Shown here: positions 44,383 to 53,354 of the stretch, piece after piece
Position numbering within the stretch: position 1 is the first letter of the stretch
How the letters are laid out: the number at the start of each line of letters is the position of its first letter
Origin: an uncultured Chlorobiaceae bacterium
Lineage (GTDB): Bacteria; Bacteroidota; Chlorobiia; Chlorobiales; Chlorobiaceae
DNA: 57,940 nucleotides
Direction of reading: 5' to 3'
Assembly: GCA_903887845.1 (NCBI GenBank)
Contig: CAISRC010000136.1
Location: 1 to 57,940 of the forward strand
Made by a program: the position numbers and the translations under genes
Notes under the pieces: model-generated
What the model saw: only the letters and a program-made list of their open reading frames with translations
Database searches by the model: none
Told to the model about the DNA's origin: nothing

Positions 44383-44658
44383 TTATTTTCCAAACTTTGC
44401 TCTTGCTTTTCTGAAGGCTTTTTTGATGTCTATCAGAGCTTGTTCAGCACCATATCTCACTTCCGCCCATGCTTCCTCACTGCTGTGCAGGAGATCAGTT
44501 GTTTTTGCCGCAGCAGTCGCTCGACGCTGCTTCAAATCATCAATGCGTTGATGAAGGGTTAGTGATATGCGCTCAGCTTTTTTTTCAAGTTTTGCGATAT
44601 CTTTATCCCATGACCTGAGCTTTCGGTCAAAATTGTTGATGTAGGATTTACGGTTCAT
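44383..44658 (-). CDS. Small coiled-coil protein
   Basis: A 91-aa, highly charged helical protein (KDIAKLEKKAERISLTLHQR, then LKQRRATAAAKTTDLLHSSE, then ALIDIKKAFRKARAKFGK) with no Cys. It resembles short coiled-coil stress-response proteins (sll1863-like) in layout, but the match is weak. It stands alone between two minus-strand genes, with an A+T-rich 206-base region downstream. Confidence 0.55.
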   Translation of the reverse strand: MNRKSYINNFDRKLRSWDKDIAKLEKKAERISLTLHQRIDDLKQRRATAAAKTTDLLHSSEEAWAEVRYGAEQALIDIKKAFRKARAKFGK

Positions 44659-44797
44659 GGCGCTTTATTTTATAGGTTGAATAGATAGAGAGTTTCATAC
44701 TAAGCAATAGTAAGAGAACATCATTTTCATGCTATTCGTTTTTTTTACTTTTTTAAAGGCATGAAACCGGCTATTGTACTGAACTGGGTTTGATTGT

Positions 44798-46945
44798 TTA
44801 TTTCTTATGCAGTTGGAGGGATTTTTCAGAGATGATCTGTTCGACGTTCGCGGAAATTGAGAGGGTGCGCATGAGGTCGAGAAGGTTTTGCTGGACGTTG
44901 AGGTTGAGCTCGACAGGTCGTCCTGCCTGAAAGTCAGGGTTTGAGCCTTTGAGGTTGATGGTAATGACTGATTGGCCATTAGGGGACATGCTGATTGATG
45001 AAACAAGTTGTACGTATAAAAAATTGGAGAGCGCTTCGTATGTGGTGCGCAATCCTTGATTGGCTGCTGCCCGTTCTTCAGGGGTGGTCGCGTAGATGAT
45101 TTGCCCGGATTGTTCAGCGTTCATGCCGCCATTCTGGATTTCAAACGTCTCGTTTTTCATTTTTACAGGGATTTTTCCCTTGACAGTTCCAGTAGCATAG
45201 ATTTTTTTTGTGCCCTGCAGGTCGAGCATTTTTTGAAGAGGAATATTGTTGAGCAGAAGTGTGGTTTCACCTTCTTTTCTTGACATATCATAGTCAATGT
45301 TCTGCAGAGCTACCGTTCCATCAAGAAAACCCGTAGTGAAGTTTGAAAGGGAAACCAGATCGGGCTTGAGGCGGTTTTTCCCGAGAGAGAGCCTTCCTTC
45401 AGGCGACAGAAGCGTCATTTCACCCCCTGAAGTTTTTCTTTGCAGATGTTTCAGCTTAAAATTAATTGTGGTGTATCCATTAGTCGTGCGATTAAACCGA
45501 AGGGTTGGTTCGCTGAACGTATAGTCCGCATCCGGCTTCTCTGGTCCGAAAATGCGTTCACTCGTGTGTTGCTGCTTTGATGGTGGTGCGATGGTAACAT
45601 GGCCTCCTCCTGTGGATTGCAGACGGGCATTCTGAATGGAAAAGCTTTTGTTTGTCAGCGCAAACGGAATAACTCCGCTGACCTCACCATGAAGTGACCC
45701 TTTGAAGTCTCCCTGGAGATGAATACGATCCAGAATTTTGATATTCTTTAGTACGAGAGTAAATGGAGATATTTTGGTTGATTGGTCAATGCTGACTGGT
45801 GTTGAGGAGATTTCCCCTCCGAGTAATGATGCCGACAGGTCAGTCAGTGTGAGACCAGAAAATCTGTTGTTTTTGTTGTTGAGCGTTATGGTGGCATTGA
45901 GGTTTTTAAGCAGTTCATCGTTCCCTTTTATAATACCTATGTCGAGCGAAAGCAACGGTTGCTGTTCTTTGGTGTACGAGATGATTTTGGTGCCTTTTCC
46001 GGCAACAATGACTGCATTACGAACGAATATTGTGGAATCCTTGAATTCAATGGGAAGAGAGGCGCTGACTTGCCCAAGGGCAAATGGCGTTTTGTTTCCA
46101 TCAAGTTTGAATCCAGGCAACTTGTCCAGGGGAATTTCGGCAAAATTGATGGCAAAACGGCTCTGTTTATTCTTCAGATCATATTCAATGTGTTCTGTTG
46201 AGGCCACCCATTGAAAAAGTTTCACAGAGCAATCGCTCAGTGTAAGGGTACAAGGTTTTAGTGGATCGCGTTTTGAGCCGAAAAGTGCTTTGAAATGATA
46301 CACAGGTAAAAGGCTTCCATTGCTGGAAAGCTTTTCAATACGCAGTGTGTCGAAAGGCTGTTGCCAATACCCAGCATCGCTGAGCCTTACGTTGTAGCTT
46401 ATTTCATCAAGGGAAATTTTTTCGTGTTGGACGGTTGCACCATTAATGGTGTATGAAGCAGAGACAGGCTTGATGGAAATGGCGGAATTCTTGTTGCTGG
46501 AGACTGCAATATCAAGGTTTATCCGGGGGTTGCGGTCGCTGAAGGTAAATTGTTGTGAGCCGGGGATGAGAGTGAGTGAATCGGCTTGCAGCGAGAATGT
46601 TGCATCAACGAAGTCGTTCAGAAATCTGCCAGTTTCCCCTTGGTAGGGGGTGGGTGTCTTTAAACTCCAGGAGATGAAACCGTTTGTCAATGACAAGATA
46701 TAGGTTGTCGCTTCATTACTGCAGCAATCGGGTGGGGTGGTAATGATTGCCTTTAAAGAACGAAACCCGATTCCAGAAGGAGTTGGCAGGTCGACGCCCG
46801 AAACCTGAATCCGAAAGGGCTTGTTCTCGATAGCGAAATCAATCAAAGATTGTGCATACCAGGGAAAGAAAAACCATGCGGCTGCCGGCAGAAGAGCCAG
46901 CAGCAGAAGCGAGGCAATCAGGATGCGCAGCAGCAATTTCGGCAT
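44798..46945 (-). CDS. ydbH: YdbH-family AsmA-like inner-membrane-anchored protein
   Basis: A 715-aa protein with one N-terminal membrane helix (LLRILIASLLLLALLPAAAW) followed by a long beta-rich periplasmic region and a C-terminal domain (GTVKGKIPVKMKNETFEIQN, then YEALSNFLYVQLVSSISMSP, then GRPVELNLNVQQNLLDLMRT) that marks YdbH (PF11739). In E. coli YdbH belongs to the AsmA-like group with TamB and YhdP and forms a bridge with the lipoprotein YnbE that carries phospholipids to the outer membrane. Genes for YnbE and YdbL lie directly upstream with 16-base gaps, the same trio as in E. coli. The length is slightly shorter than the E. coli protein. Confidence 0.85.
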   Translation of the reverse strand: MPKLLLRILIASLLLLALLPAAAWFFFPWYAQSLIDFAIENKPFRIQVSGVDLPTPSGIGFRSLKAIITTPPDCCSNEATTYILSLTNGFISWSLKTPTPYQGETGRFLNDFVDATFSLQADSLTLIPGSQQFTFSDRNPRINLDIAVSSNKNSAISIKPVSASYTINGATVQHEKISLDEISYNVRLSDAGYWQQPFDTLRIEKLSSNGSLLPVYHFKALFGSKRDPLKPCTLTLSDCSVKLFQWVASTEHIEYDLKNKQSRFAINFAEIPLDKLPGFKLDGNKTPFALGQVSASLPIEFKDSTIFVRNAVIVAGKGTKIISYTKEQQPLLSLDIGIIKGNDELLKNLNATITLNNKNNRFSGLTLTDLSASLLGGEISSTPVSIDQSTKISPFTLVLKNIKILDRIHLQGDFKGSLHGEVSGVIPFALTNKSFSIQNARLQSTGGGHVTIAPPSKQQHTSERIFGPEKPDADYTFSEPTLRFNRTTNGYTTINFKLKHLQRKTSGGEMTLLSPEGRLSLGKNRLKPDLVSLSNFTTGFLDGTVALQNIDYDMSRKEGETTLLLNNIPLQKMLDLQGTKKIYATGTVKGKIPVKMKNETFEIQNGGMNAEQSGQIIYATTPEERAAANQGLRTTYEALSNFLYVQLVSSISMSPNGQSVITINLKGSNPDFQAGRPVELNLNVQQNLLDLMRTLSISANVEQIISEKSLQLHKK

Positions 46946-46961
46946 CAGTTACCTTCTGTTT

Positions 46962-47309
46962 TTACCGTTCTTTTTTTATCCATTTCCCATTAACCTCGAC
47001 CCATGTTCCTGCAGGAATACGTGCATAGATTTTTTGGGACATCATTGTGCCAACGGCTTCGAGCGTCAGATTATTCTGAGCGGCAACTTTTGCATATTCT
47101 GCACGGCGGGAATTGTTGATGCTGGTAATCAGTTCCTGGGCATCTGTCGGGGCTCCCGGAGGAATGGCAAGAAGACCGTTGTCAACCTCACCTGCAAGTC
47201 CACTTTTGCGAGCAGTTTCAAGGTCAAGTGCAAAAGCGGTAGAGACCGTGCCAGCAATCATCATCACCGCTACAGCTATTTTCAGAGCAATTTGTTGTAT
47301 GGTTCTCAT
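46962..47309 (-). CDS. ydbL: YdbL-family periplasmic protein (DUF1318)
   Basis: A 115-aa protein from the ATG of MRTIQQIALKIAVAVMM, because a strong ribosome site (AGGAGG-like on the minus strand) precedes this start. A signal peptide ends near TAFALD. The mature part, LETARKSGLAGEVDNGLLAI then RRAEYAKVAAQNNLTLEAVG and AGTWVEVNGKWIKK, is the DUF1318 pattern of E. coli YdbL, which is thought to help YdbH-YnbE bridge assembly. It sits in the middle of the trio. Confidence 0.88.
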   Translation of the reverse strand: MRTIQQIALKIAVAVMMIAGTVSTAFALDLETARKSGLAGEVDNGLLAIPPGAPTDAQELITSINNSRRAEYAKVAAQNNLTLEAVGTMMSQKIYARIPAGTWVEVNGKWIKKER

Positions 47310-47325
47310 CTTGTGTTCCTCCTGG

Positions 47326-47532
47326 TTAGAATAAACCTTTTTTGTTGTCAAGCAGGGAGTCAAGTTCACGGTCTACCTTGATCCTGATTTCGTGATCAAT
47401 CTTGATGTTCATGTTGATGACAATAGGTTTGTCGGGCGCTTCAATCTTCACGGTAGGGCTGCATCCCGTCATGAGTGCCCCCGTTGTGATCGAAAGAAAC
47501 GTCATTACCTTTATCATGTTTTTTCTCTTCAT
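47326..47532 (-). CDS. ynbE: YnbE-like outer-membrane lipoprotein
   Basis: A 68-aa lipoprotein. The signal sequence ends in the lipobox LMTGC (Cys24 would be acylated), followed by SPTVKIEAPDKPIVINMNIK and IDHEIRIKVDRELDSLL. The phrase APDKPIVINMNIKIDHE is the mark of YnbE. The protein multimerises by beta strands and caps the YdbH bridge at the outer membrane. It is the first gene of ynbE-ydbL-ydbH, with the DUF2141 gene 30 bases upstream possibly leading the operon. Confidence 0.88.
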   Translation of the reverse strand: MKRKNMIKVMTFLSITTGALMTGCSPTVKIEAPDKPIVINMNIKIDHEIRIKVDRELDSLLDNKKGLF

Positions 47533-47562
47533 AATGGTTCGTTTATTTCTTTTGAGAAGTGT

Positions 47563-48042
47563 TCATTTGTGGTTAAAATATTTCATGGTAATGGTAACGT
47601 CCATCTGATTGGTATTGAGAGTAAACACGGAATCGTTGTATTTTGGCCCGCCCATCCCGATTTTAGGATTGTTTGAAACTCCAACACCCTCTTTGGGTAT
47701 GCCGAAAAAGTTTGTGTCGAGTTTTCCGTTGCTGTTTTCGTCATGCATGATGCTGACAGCGTAGGTGCCGTAAGGAATATTATTAAAGACAACCTTATCC
47801 TCTGTGCTGGTGATTTTTTTTAGTTGATTGGCATAAGCGTGTTCATGCTTTCCTGGAAACCCTTTTTTTGAGTTGTAGAGTGAAACACCAAGGATTCCGT
47901 CCGGTTTTTGAATGTCTTCAATATGAACGATGATGCTGCCGAACTGGTTGGGAGTGACTGACGTTGGGCGGGTTTCCTCTGCCAGCAGATTGCCGTTCAC
48001 GGTCAAGAGAAATAGAATAAACAGAATAAATTTATTTTTCAT
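47563..48042 (-). CDS. DUF2141 family secreted protein
   Basis: A 159-aa protein with a signal peptide (FILFILFLLTVNGNLLA). The DUF2141 core is IIVHIEDIQKPDGILGVSLY, then VVFNNIPYGTYAVSIMHDEN, then SNGKLDTNFFGIPKEGVGVS and the GGPKYNDSVFTL ending. The D-x-N-S-N-G-K-L-D loop looks like a calcium-binding turn. The family adopts a transthyretin/carboxypeptidase-regulatory-like beta sandwich and its role is unknown. It lies 30 bases upstream of ynbE on the same strand, so it may be co-transcribed with the lipid bridge genes. Confidence 0.82.
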   Translation of the reverse strand: MKNKFILFILFLLTVNGNLLAEETRPTSVTPNQFGSIIVHIEDIQKPDGILGVSLYNSKKGFPGKHEHAYANQLKKITSTEDKVVFNNIPYGTYAVSIMHDENSNGKLDTNFFGIPKEGVGVSNNPKIGMGGPKYNDSVFTLNTNQMDVTITMKYFNHK

Positions 48043-48440
48043 ATAAATTACGTTAATATTGTTAATTGTCGAGAAAAGATAAGTTATTTATTGGCTTTTC
48101 AAGTTAGATTTTGGCTGGAAGCGGATAACTTTAACGAGATCAATAAAGCGCTAATCTGTTGATGGAAAAATGGTGATAAAGGCGTTTGCCTGGATCATTT
48201 ACTCTATTTGATGAGATTGTATTTTATTGATATGATATTTGTAATAAAAAATGTAAAATGTATTACAGTTTTACACTGTTATGATGCTTCTGTGTGTTCT
48301 TGCTTCCTCGTTTAAGTGGCGCTTTCCTTCCTGTTGTCTTTACATTTATCGATACTACAAAATAGAAGTGAATCCATGATGAAAAAAACACTCCTATTGT
48401 AGAGAATTTTTTTAAATCGAAGCACCTTACTGAATAACGT
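48043..48440. promoter_or_regulatory. Divergent intergenic region with a dyad
   Basis: This 398-base A+T-rich gap separates the minus-strand DUF2141 operon from the plus-strand kinase. It contains the dyad TGTAAAA-N10-TTTTACA (48252-48275) and, overlapping it, TGTAA-N6-TTACA (48252-48267), a possible operator. No reading frame is convincing. Confidence 0.3.
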
Positions 48441-50114
48441 ATGCCAAAGCGTTCGCTAAAAAAAATAGATACTTCTATTTCAATCAATGAAATGCACCGG
48501 ATTATTCATGAATTGTCGGTCAGTCAGATTAAACTTGAAATGCAGAAGGAAGAATTGCTTCAATCAAGGGAGGATTTAGAAAAGGGTCTCGAGCGCTACA
48601 CTGAGCTTTATGACTTTGCTCCGCTGGGCCATTTTACTCTTGCCTGTGATGGCACAATACTCGACGTAAACCTTACCGGTACGAAAATGCTTGGTATTGA
48701 TCGAGAGGTATTGATAGGCTCTCGTTTTGGAATGTTTGTTGTCCGTGACGATATAACGGTTTTTAATGCTCTGATAGAGAGAGTATTCAACCAAAGGGAG
48801 CCCGGCTATTGTGAGGTTAGGCTTTTGAATGATCAGGAACCTTTGACACACCGACTTACGGTACACATTGATGCCGTTGTTACCAATGATGGACAGGAGT
48901 GTTGGGTTGTTCTTTCTGATATTACAAGGCAGAAGCTGATCGAACAGGAGAATACATCACTTCAGCTCAGTATGGTTCAAGCCAGGAAGATGGAGTCAAT
49001 CGAGAGGCTGGCGGGGAGTGTTGCGCATGATTTCAACAATATGCTTCAGGTAATGCTTGGTAATATTGATCTTTTGATGTCTACGGAGGAACTCAAAAAC
49101 AATACAAGGGAGACTCTTTCCGATCTGCGGAATTCCGTTCTTCAATCCACGGGGCTTACATATCAACTGCTTACTATCGCCCGCAAGCAGAGTATCAATC
49201 CTAGGACGGTTAATTTCAATGCGGCAATTGCCAATATGCTCTCTATGTTCAGAGAGCTGCTGGGCGAAAATATCAACCTGATTTATACTCCGGGCGATAA
49301 TCTTTGGCCGGTAAGGATGGATTTATCGCAAATTGAACAGATTATGACCAATCTTGCAAGAAACTCAAGGGATGCTATTCAGGGAGTTGGAACACTCTCT
49401 ATCCAGACCCATAATGTAACTGTTGATGCTGCATTTTGTAACGCTCATCCTTACACAGTGCAAGGTGATTATGTTTTACTTGTGGTGCATGATGATGGAT
49501 GCGGTATGGACAAGGATACCCTTGATTCTGTTTTCGAACCATTTTTTACTACAAAATCCATGGACTCCGGTGCAGGTCTTGGACTTGCCACGGTTTATGG
49601 GATTGTTCGGCAGAACAGAGGTACCATAAATGTTTTCAGCCAAAAAGGAACCGGTACGACGTTTGAGATTTATTTGCCTCGCAGTGTCGGTGAAGAGACT
49701 CCTCTTCAATCAAATAGAGGAAATGAAACGTCATCCGGTGGCGATGAAACAATTTTGCTGGTTGAGGATGAGGAGTCCGTGAGGAATGTGGCCAGAGCAT
49801 TTCTGGAAAGTTTCGGCTACACTGTATTGACGGCTGAATCAACAGCAGTGGCCCTTTCTCTTTCTGAGGCATATCTGGACACTATTCAATTACTTATTAC
49901 CGATATGATAATGCCGGGCATGAGCGGCAGGCATCTTGCATTGCAGTTGGCAAAGAGACGTCCGGATCTCAGAAACCTCTTTATTTCAGGGTACTCAAGC
50001 GACTCTTTTGAACTCGAAAAAGAGTCAGGTATTTACATGCCGTTTCTTGGCAAGCCTTTCTCCCGCATTGAACTTGCTCATAAAGTAAGAGAAATTCTGG
50101 ATGGTGTTGTTTAA
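48441..50114 (+). CDS. Hybrid sensor histidine kinase: PAS, HisKA, HATPase, receiver
   Basis: A 557-aa soluble hybrid kinase. An N-terminal coiled coil (LEMQKEELLQSREDLEKGLE) leads to a PAS domain at ~45-165 (LYDFAPLGHFTLACDGTILD). The dimerisation/phosphoacceptor helix has SVAHDFNNMLQ with H196. The ATPase domain has N-box NLARNSRDAI, G1 VHDDGCGMDKD and G2 GAGLGLATVYGIV at ~290-415. The C-terminal receiver (~435-557) starts ILLVEDEESVRNVA and has phosphoacceptor D488 in LLITDMIMPGMSG, with K at the LGKPFSRIEL end. There are no membrane helices, so it senses an internal signal. The receiver may pass phosphate on or give feedback; no separate output regulator is adjacent. It converges with flxA, 4 bases apart. 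Confidence 0.92.
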   Translation: MPKRSLKKIDTSISINEMHRIIHELSVSQIKLEMQKEELLQSREDLEKGLERYTELYDFAPLGHFTLACDGTILDVNLTGTKMLGIDREVLIGSRFGMFVVRDDITVFNALIERVFNQREPGYCEVRLLNDQEPLTHRLTVHIDAVVTNDGQECWVVLSDITRQKLIEQENTSLQLSMVQARKMESIERLAGSVAHDFNNMLQVMLGNIDLLMSTEELKNNTRETLSDLRNSVLQSTGLTYQLLTIARKQSINPRTVNFNAAIANMLSMFRELLGENINLIYTPGDNLWPVRMDLSQIEQIMTNLARNSRDAIQGVGTLSIQTHNVTVDAAFCNAHPYTVQGDYVLLVVHDDGCGMDKDTLDSVFEPFFTTKSMDSGAGLGLATVYGIVRQNRGTINVFSQKGTGTTFEIYLPRSVGEETPLQSNRGNETSSGGDETILLVEDEESVRNVARAFLESFGYTVLTAESTAVALSLSEAYLDTIQLLITDMIMPGMSGRHLALQLAKRRPDLRNLFISGYSSDSFELEKESGIYMPFLGKPFSRIELAHKVREILDGVV

Positions 50115-50118
50115 CGCA

Positions 50119-50985
50119 TTATAAATCGGCAGCGGGCATACAGGAGACCTCGGCTGCGGTGAAGACCGGTCCCTCCTTGCAGACATAGACCGAGCCGACA
50201 TTGCAGCGTCCGCATTTACCGACCCCGCATTTCATACGGTTTTCAAGCGTTGTGTAGACATTTTGTTCTTCAAAACCAAGCTTTTTGAGTGAAATCAGGG
50301 TGAATTTGATCATGATCGGCGGTCCGCAGATGACGGCTATGCAATTTTCGGGAGAAGGTGCGATATCTTCAAGTACAGTGGGTACGAAGCCGACCTTATT
50401 TTTCCAGTCTGGCGATTCTCCACCCGGATCAACGGTGAGGACGAGATCGACATCAGCGCGATTCTGCCACTCTTCCAGCTCATGCTTGTAAACGAGATCA
50501 GCCACAGTTCGGGCCCCATAGACAATAGTAACTTTGCCGAATTTTTCACGCTGGTCAAGGCATGACCAGATAACGCTTCGTGTCGGCGGCAAAGCTATAC
50601 CTCCCGAAACAAAAAGGAGATTCTTGCCCTGGAAATTTTCAATGGGGAAGCGGTTCCCGTATGGACCACGGAAGGTGATAAGGTCGCCAATATCCGCGTC
50701 CGCCAGAGCAGAAGTCACCCGTCCGGATTGGCGGAAGGTGCATTCGATATACTCCTTGCGGGTTTCAGGACTGGCTACGCAGAACGTACTCTCTCCTTCG
50801 CCATAGACACCATAAAGTCCAAACATACCTGTTCGGAAGTTATTTTTGAACTGCTCATGGTCGTCTGGGTCCTGAAATTCAAGCTTCAAGGTTTTCACTC
50901 CTGGCGCTTCGTCGTGACGTCCGACGATTTTCATGATGGCAGGTTTGTAGATGTTATTATGCACGCTTTGGATGTTTTCGGTCAC
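50119..50985 (-). CDS. flxA: FlxA-like FAD/NAD(P)H-binding electron-transfer subunit
   Basis: A 288-aa protein related to ferredoxin-NADP reductase and hydrogenase gamma subunits. The FAD-binding region has FRQSGRVTSALADADIGDLI and FRGPYGNRFPIENFQGKNLL; the NAD-binding region has FVSGGIALPPTRSVIWSCLD and CGPPIMIKFTLISLKKLGF. The C-terminal cysteine cluster (CGVGKCGRCNVGSVYVC) binds a [2Fe-2S] centre as in PyrK. In the Flx-Hdr complex described in Desulfovibrio this subunit takes electrons from NADH. It is the last gene of a six-gene minus-strand operon, overlapping flxB by 4 bases. The nitrogen-terminal sugar-phosphate-like region is absent; length is normal. Confidence 0.82.
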   Translation of the reverse strand: MTENIQSVHNNIYKPAIMKIVGRHDEAPGVKTLKLEFQDPDDHEQFKNNFRTGMFGLYGVYGEGESTFCVASPETRKEYIECTFRQSGRVTSALADADIGDLITFRGPYGNRFPIENFQGKNLLFVSGGIALPPTRSVIWSCLDQREKFGKVTIVYGARTVADLVYKHELEEWQNRADVDLVLTVDPGGESPDWKNKVGFVPTVLEDIAPSPENCIAVICGPPIMIKFTLISLKKLGFEEQNVYTTLENRMKCGVGKCGRCNVGSVYVCKEGPVFTAAEVSCMPAADL

Positions 50986-51995
50986 GAATGTAATGTTGAT
51001 ATTTTTTGTAACGTCTCAGTAATACCCATGTCAACCGGGCATTGGCGCGAGCATCGGCCACATCCGCTGCAACTGTTAACGCTGAACTTGCCCGGGAAAT
51101 AGTTGAATTTGTGCATGATGCGCTGCCGCCACCGTGCAGATTGAGTCGAGCGGGGGTTATGGCCTGAAGTGTGCATTGTAAAGAGCGCAAAAGAGCAACT
51201 ATCCCAGTTTTTTCTTCTGATGCCGCTATAGGTATCACCTTCATCCTGGATGTCAAAGCAATGACAGGTCGGGCAGAGATAGGTACAGGAGCCGCAACCG
51301 ATACAACGCATTGAAATATCTTTCCAGAATTTGCTTTCAAAGTTTTCAGGGTTCTGCAGCCATGCAACGCAAGTGTCAAGATCAAACATTTCCGGTACAA
51401 CCGCCATCGGTGCCGTGGGTTCAGATCCCTCCTGCAGGAATTCTTCTATGGCCAATAACGCTTCGCGACCCCGATCCGTAAGCTCTTCAGCATGCCATCC
51501 GTTATTATTTTCCAGTGGTCGAAGCAGAATATCAGAGCCTGTCGTACTGTCAGGTGCAAGTTTGAGCGACGTGCATAGACAGAAATCATCAGCTTTCGTG
51601 CATGCAATGGTGACAATAACCGAATTATTGCGGCGCTGAAACCAGTATTCATCCTTGTAATCCCATCCGAAAAGGGGGTCGTCAATAGACAATCCTGCTG
51701 CATCGCAAGGCCTGACGCCAAAAATTAATTTTTTTCCCGAAGGCGGAGTGAAATCTTCGGTGTTGATTGACTGCTGTTTTAACGTGTAACGCAGCATCGG
51801 TTCAGTTTGCGGAAAAAAGAGTTCCTTGAGTGAGCGATCGGGCAGCACAATCCCCAAATCAAAATCTGAAGCATGTTCAACTGCGGTATAACTCGAAAAA
51901 GCGTCTTTTGTTACAGGTCCGATCACCGTGAAGCCTGCAGATTGCCATCGCGTGACACAATTATCAAGTTTATCGCTGAAAAGAATTCTTGTCAT
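50982..51995 (-). CDS. flxB: FlxB-like [4Fe-4S] subunit (hydrogenase beta-subunit type)
   Basis: A 337-aa iron-sulfur protein of the hydrogenase/sulfur-reductase beta-subunit kind. The N-terminal half includes KKLIFGVRPCDAAGLSIDDP and SVIVTIACTKADDFCLCTSL. Two [4Fe-4S] motifs follow near the C-terminus: MRCIGCGSCTYLCPTCHCFD and NSCSGCGRCSRQCPVDMGIT. It links the flavin subunit to the other iron-sulfur subunits. The B versus C naming of the two ferredoxin-like subunits is by position and tentative. It overlaps flxA by 4 bases and starts 13 bases after the flxC stop. Confidence 0.78.
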   Translation of the reverse strand: MTRILFSDKLDNCVTRWQSAGFTVIGPVTKDAFSSYTAVEHASDFDLGIVLPDRSLKELFFPQTEPMLRYTLKQQSINTEDFTPPSGKKLIFGVRPCDAAGLSIDDPLFGWDYKDEYWFQRRNNSVIVTIACTKADDFCLCTSLKLAPDSTTGSDILLRPLENNNGWHAEELTDRGREALLAIEEFLQEGSEPTAPMAVVPEMFDLDTCVAWLQNPENFESKFWKDISMRCIGCGSCTYLCPTCHCFDIQDEGDTYSGIRRKNWDSCSFALFTMHTSGHNPRSTQSARWRQRIMHKFNYFPGKFSVNSCSGCGRCSRQCPVDMGITETLQKISTLHS

Positions 51996-52008
51996 ACGTG
52001 TGAATTAC

Positions 52009-52839
52009 TTAGAGAATGAATGTCTCGGAATCTTCCTTTTTGAAACTTGCAAGCACCGGTTCCTGAGTGGTGCTCATACCGGCAAAATGATTGAATGACC
52101 CAAGCACCTCCTCTGACATTTTGGCGTTGATAAGGCGAAGCGGAATATTGACGGGACAGGATCGGTCGCAGTTGCCGCATCCAACGCAACGCCCGGCCAG
52201 ATGAAATGCCCTGACAATATTCCATTCGAAGTTGCCAAGGGTGTGCGATGAGGTATTGACCCATTGCGGCTGATTACTGTCGACAACACATCGGCGGCAG
52301 TAGCACATAGGGCAGGATTGACGACAGGCATAGCATTTGATGCACCGGGAAAACTCCTCCTTCCAGAATGCAAAGCGCTCCTGTGGGTTCATCTGCTCAA
52401 GCTGGTACAAGAGCGGCTCTCTGCTTTTTTCAGGAGGATTCTCTTTTATTGAGCCGATAAATTCTGAAAACTCATCGGCATGTTCACCCGGCAGCGAATT
52501 GACCTCTCTGCCGATCGAATCGAAGCCGAAAATGATGATCTGGTCAACATTGAGCTGCGATTCTGCTGCAAGGATATTAAGAGAACGAATTCCTTCGGGT
52601 CGAAGAAAGATGGCGACACGTTTTTCATCACTCAGAAGCCCTTCTGTCACCAGATAACCAGATAAATTCGCGATACAGTTGCTGTCGAGTACAAGCTGGT
52701 CAGCCTCTTCGAATGAACGGATAAAAAGCGGGCGACGCCGGTCAGCAGTTGAGCCCGGACTGTAACCGATTACCATTTTTACGGAACCATCGGCAAGAAG
52801 TTTTTTGACTTTGCTTCTGTATTTTTCCTGTGTAATCAT
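52009..52839 (-). CDS. flxC: FlxC-like iron-sulfur subunit
   Basis: A 276-aa protein. The N-terminal domain (LADGSVKMVIGYSPGSTADR, then VAIFLRPEGIRSLNILAAES and QIIIFGFDSIGREV) resembles coenzyme F420 hydrogenase beta-like or FrhB-type folds. Two [4Fe-4S] motifs follow: FSRCIKCYACRQSCPMCYCR, with extra cysteines (RRCVVD), and GRCVGCGNCDRSCPVNIPLR. It probably wires electrons between FlxA/B and HdrA. The FlxC name is assigned from gene order and the family layout. It is followed on the minus strand by flxB after 13 bases. Confidence 0.75.
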   Translation of the reverse strand: MITQEKYRSKVKKLLADGSVKMVIGYSPGSTADRRRPLFIRSFEEADQLVLDSNCIANLSGYLVTEGLLSDEKRVAIFLRPEGIRSLNILAAESQLNVDQIIIFGFDSIGREVNSLPGEHADEFSEFIGSIKENPPEKSREPLLYQLEQMNPQERFAFWKEEFSRCIKCYACRQSCPMCYCRRCVVDSNQPQWVNTSSHTLGNFEWNIVRAFHLAGRCVGCGNCDRSCPVNIPLRLINAKMSEEVLGSFNHFAGMSTTQEPVLASFKKEDSETFIL

Positions 52840-52852
52840 TGGCTTGTTGTTA

Positions 52853-53305
52853 TTAAAGTGTCGCTGGGGCTTCAGTTTCCCTGATCAGCTCTTTGTATTG
52901 ATCAAAAGGACCAAGCTTGCGGATATCTTCAGTGACGTTGTTAATAAGATCAGCAAATTTGCCTCCTTCAGCAGCACTGATCCAGGAGAACTTAACTCGT
53001 TCTGTTGATATGCCCATAAAGTCGAGAAGGGAACGAAAAACCATCCATCTCCGTCGTGCATGGTAGTTGCCATGTGTAAAATGGCAATCTCCGGGGTGAC
53101 ATCCACTTATCAATATACCGTCAGCACCTTTCTGAAGAGCTTTAAGGATAAACATGGGGCTTATTCTGCCAGTACAGGGAAGACGGATAAGACGCACATT
53201 CGGCGCATATTTCAGTCGGCTCGTCCCCGCAAGGTCAGCACCGGCATACGTACAGTAGGTGCAGACAAACGCAATAATTTTTGGTTCAAACGTTTCACTC
53301 ATCAT
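52853..53305 (-). CDS. flxD: FlxD / MvhD-type adaptor subunit
   Basis: A 150-aa protein of the methyl-viologen-reducing hydrogenase delta-subunit family. It shows IIAFVCTYCTYAGADLAGTS, then RLIRLPCTGRISPMFILKAL, then GADGILISGCHPGDCHFTHG. The cysteines of these three motifs bind a [2Fe-2S] cluster. In Mvh-Hdr and Flx-Hdr complexes this subunit docks the electron-input module onto HdrA. Here it sits directly between hdrA (upstream) and flxC (downstream), as expected for its role. Confidence 0.9.
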   Translation of the reverse strand: MMSETFEPKIIAFVCTYCTYAGADLAGTSRLKYAPNVRLIRLPCTGRISPMFILKALQKGADGILISGCHPGDCHFTHGNYHARRRWMVFRSLLDFMGISTERVKFSWISAAEGGKFADLINNVTEDIRKLGPFDQYKELIRETEAPATL

Positions 53306-53354
53306 CGTACTCCAGAGGCAAAGTTCGGTTCATTCACGATAAAAATTAAAAGCA

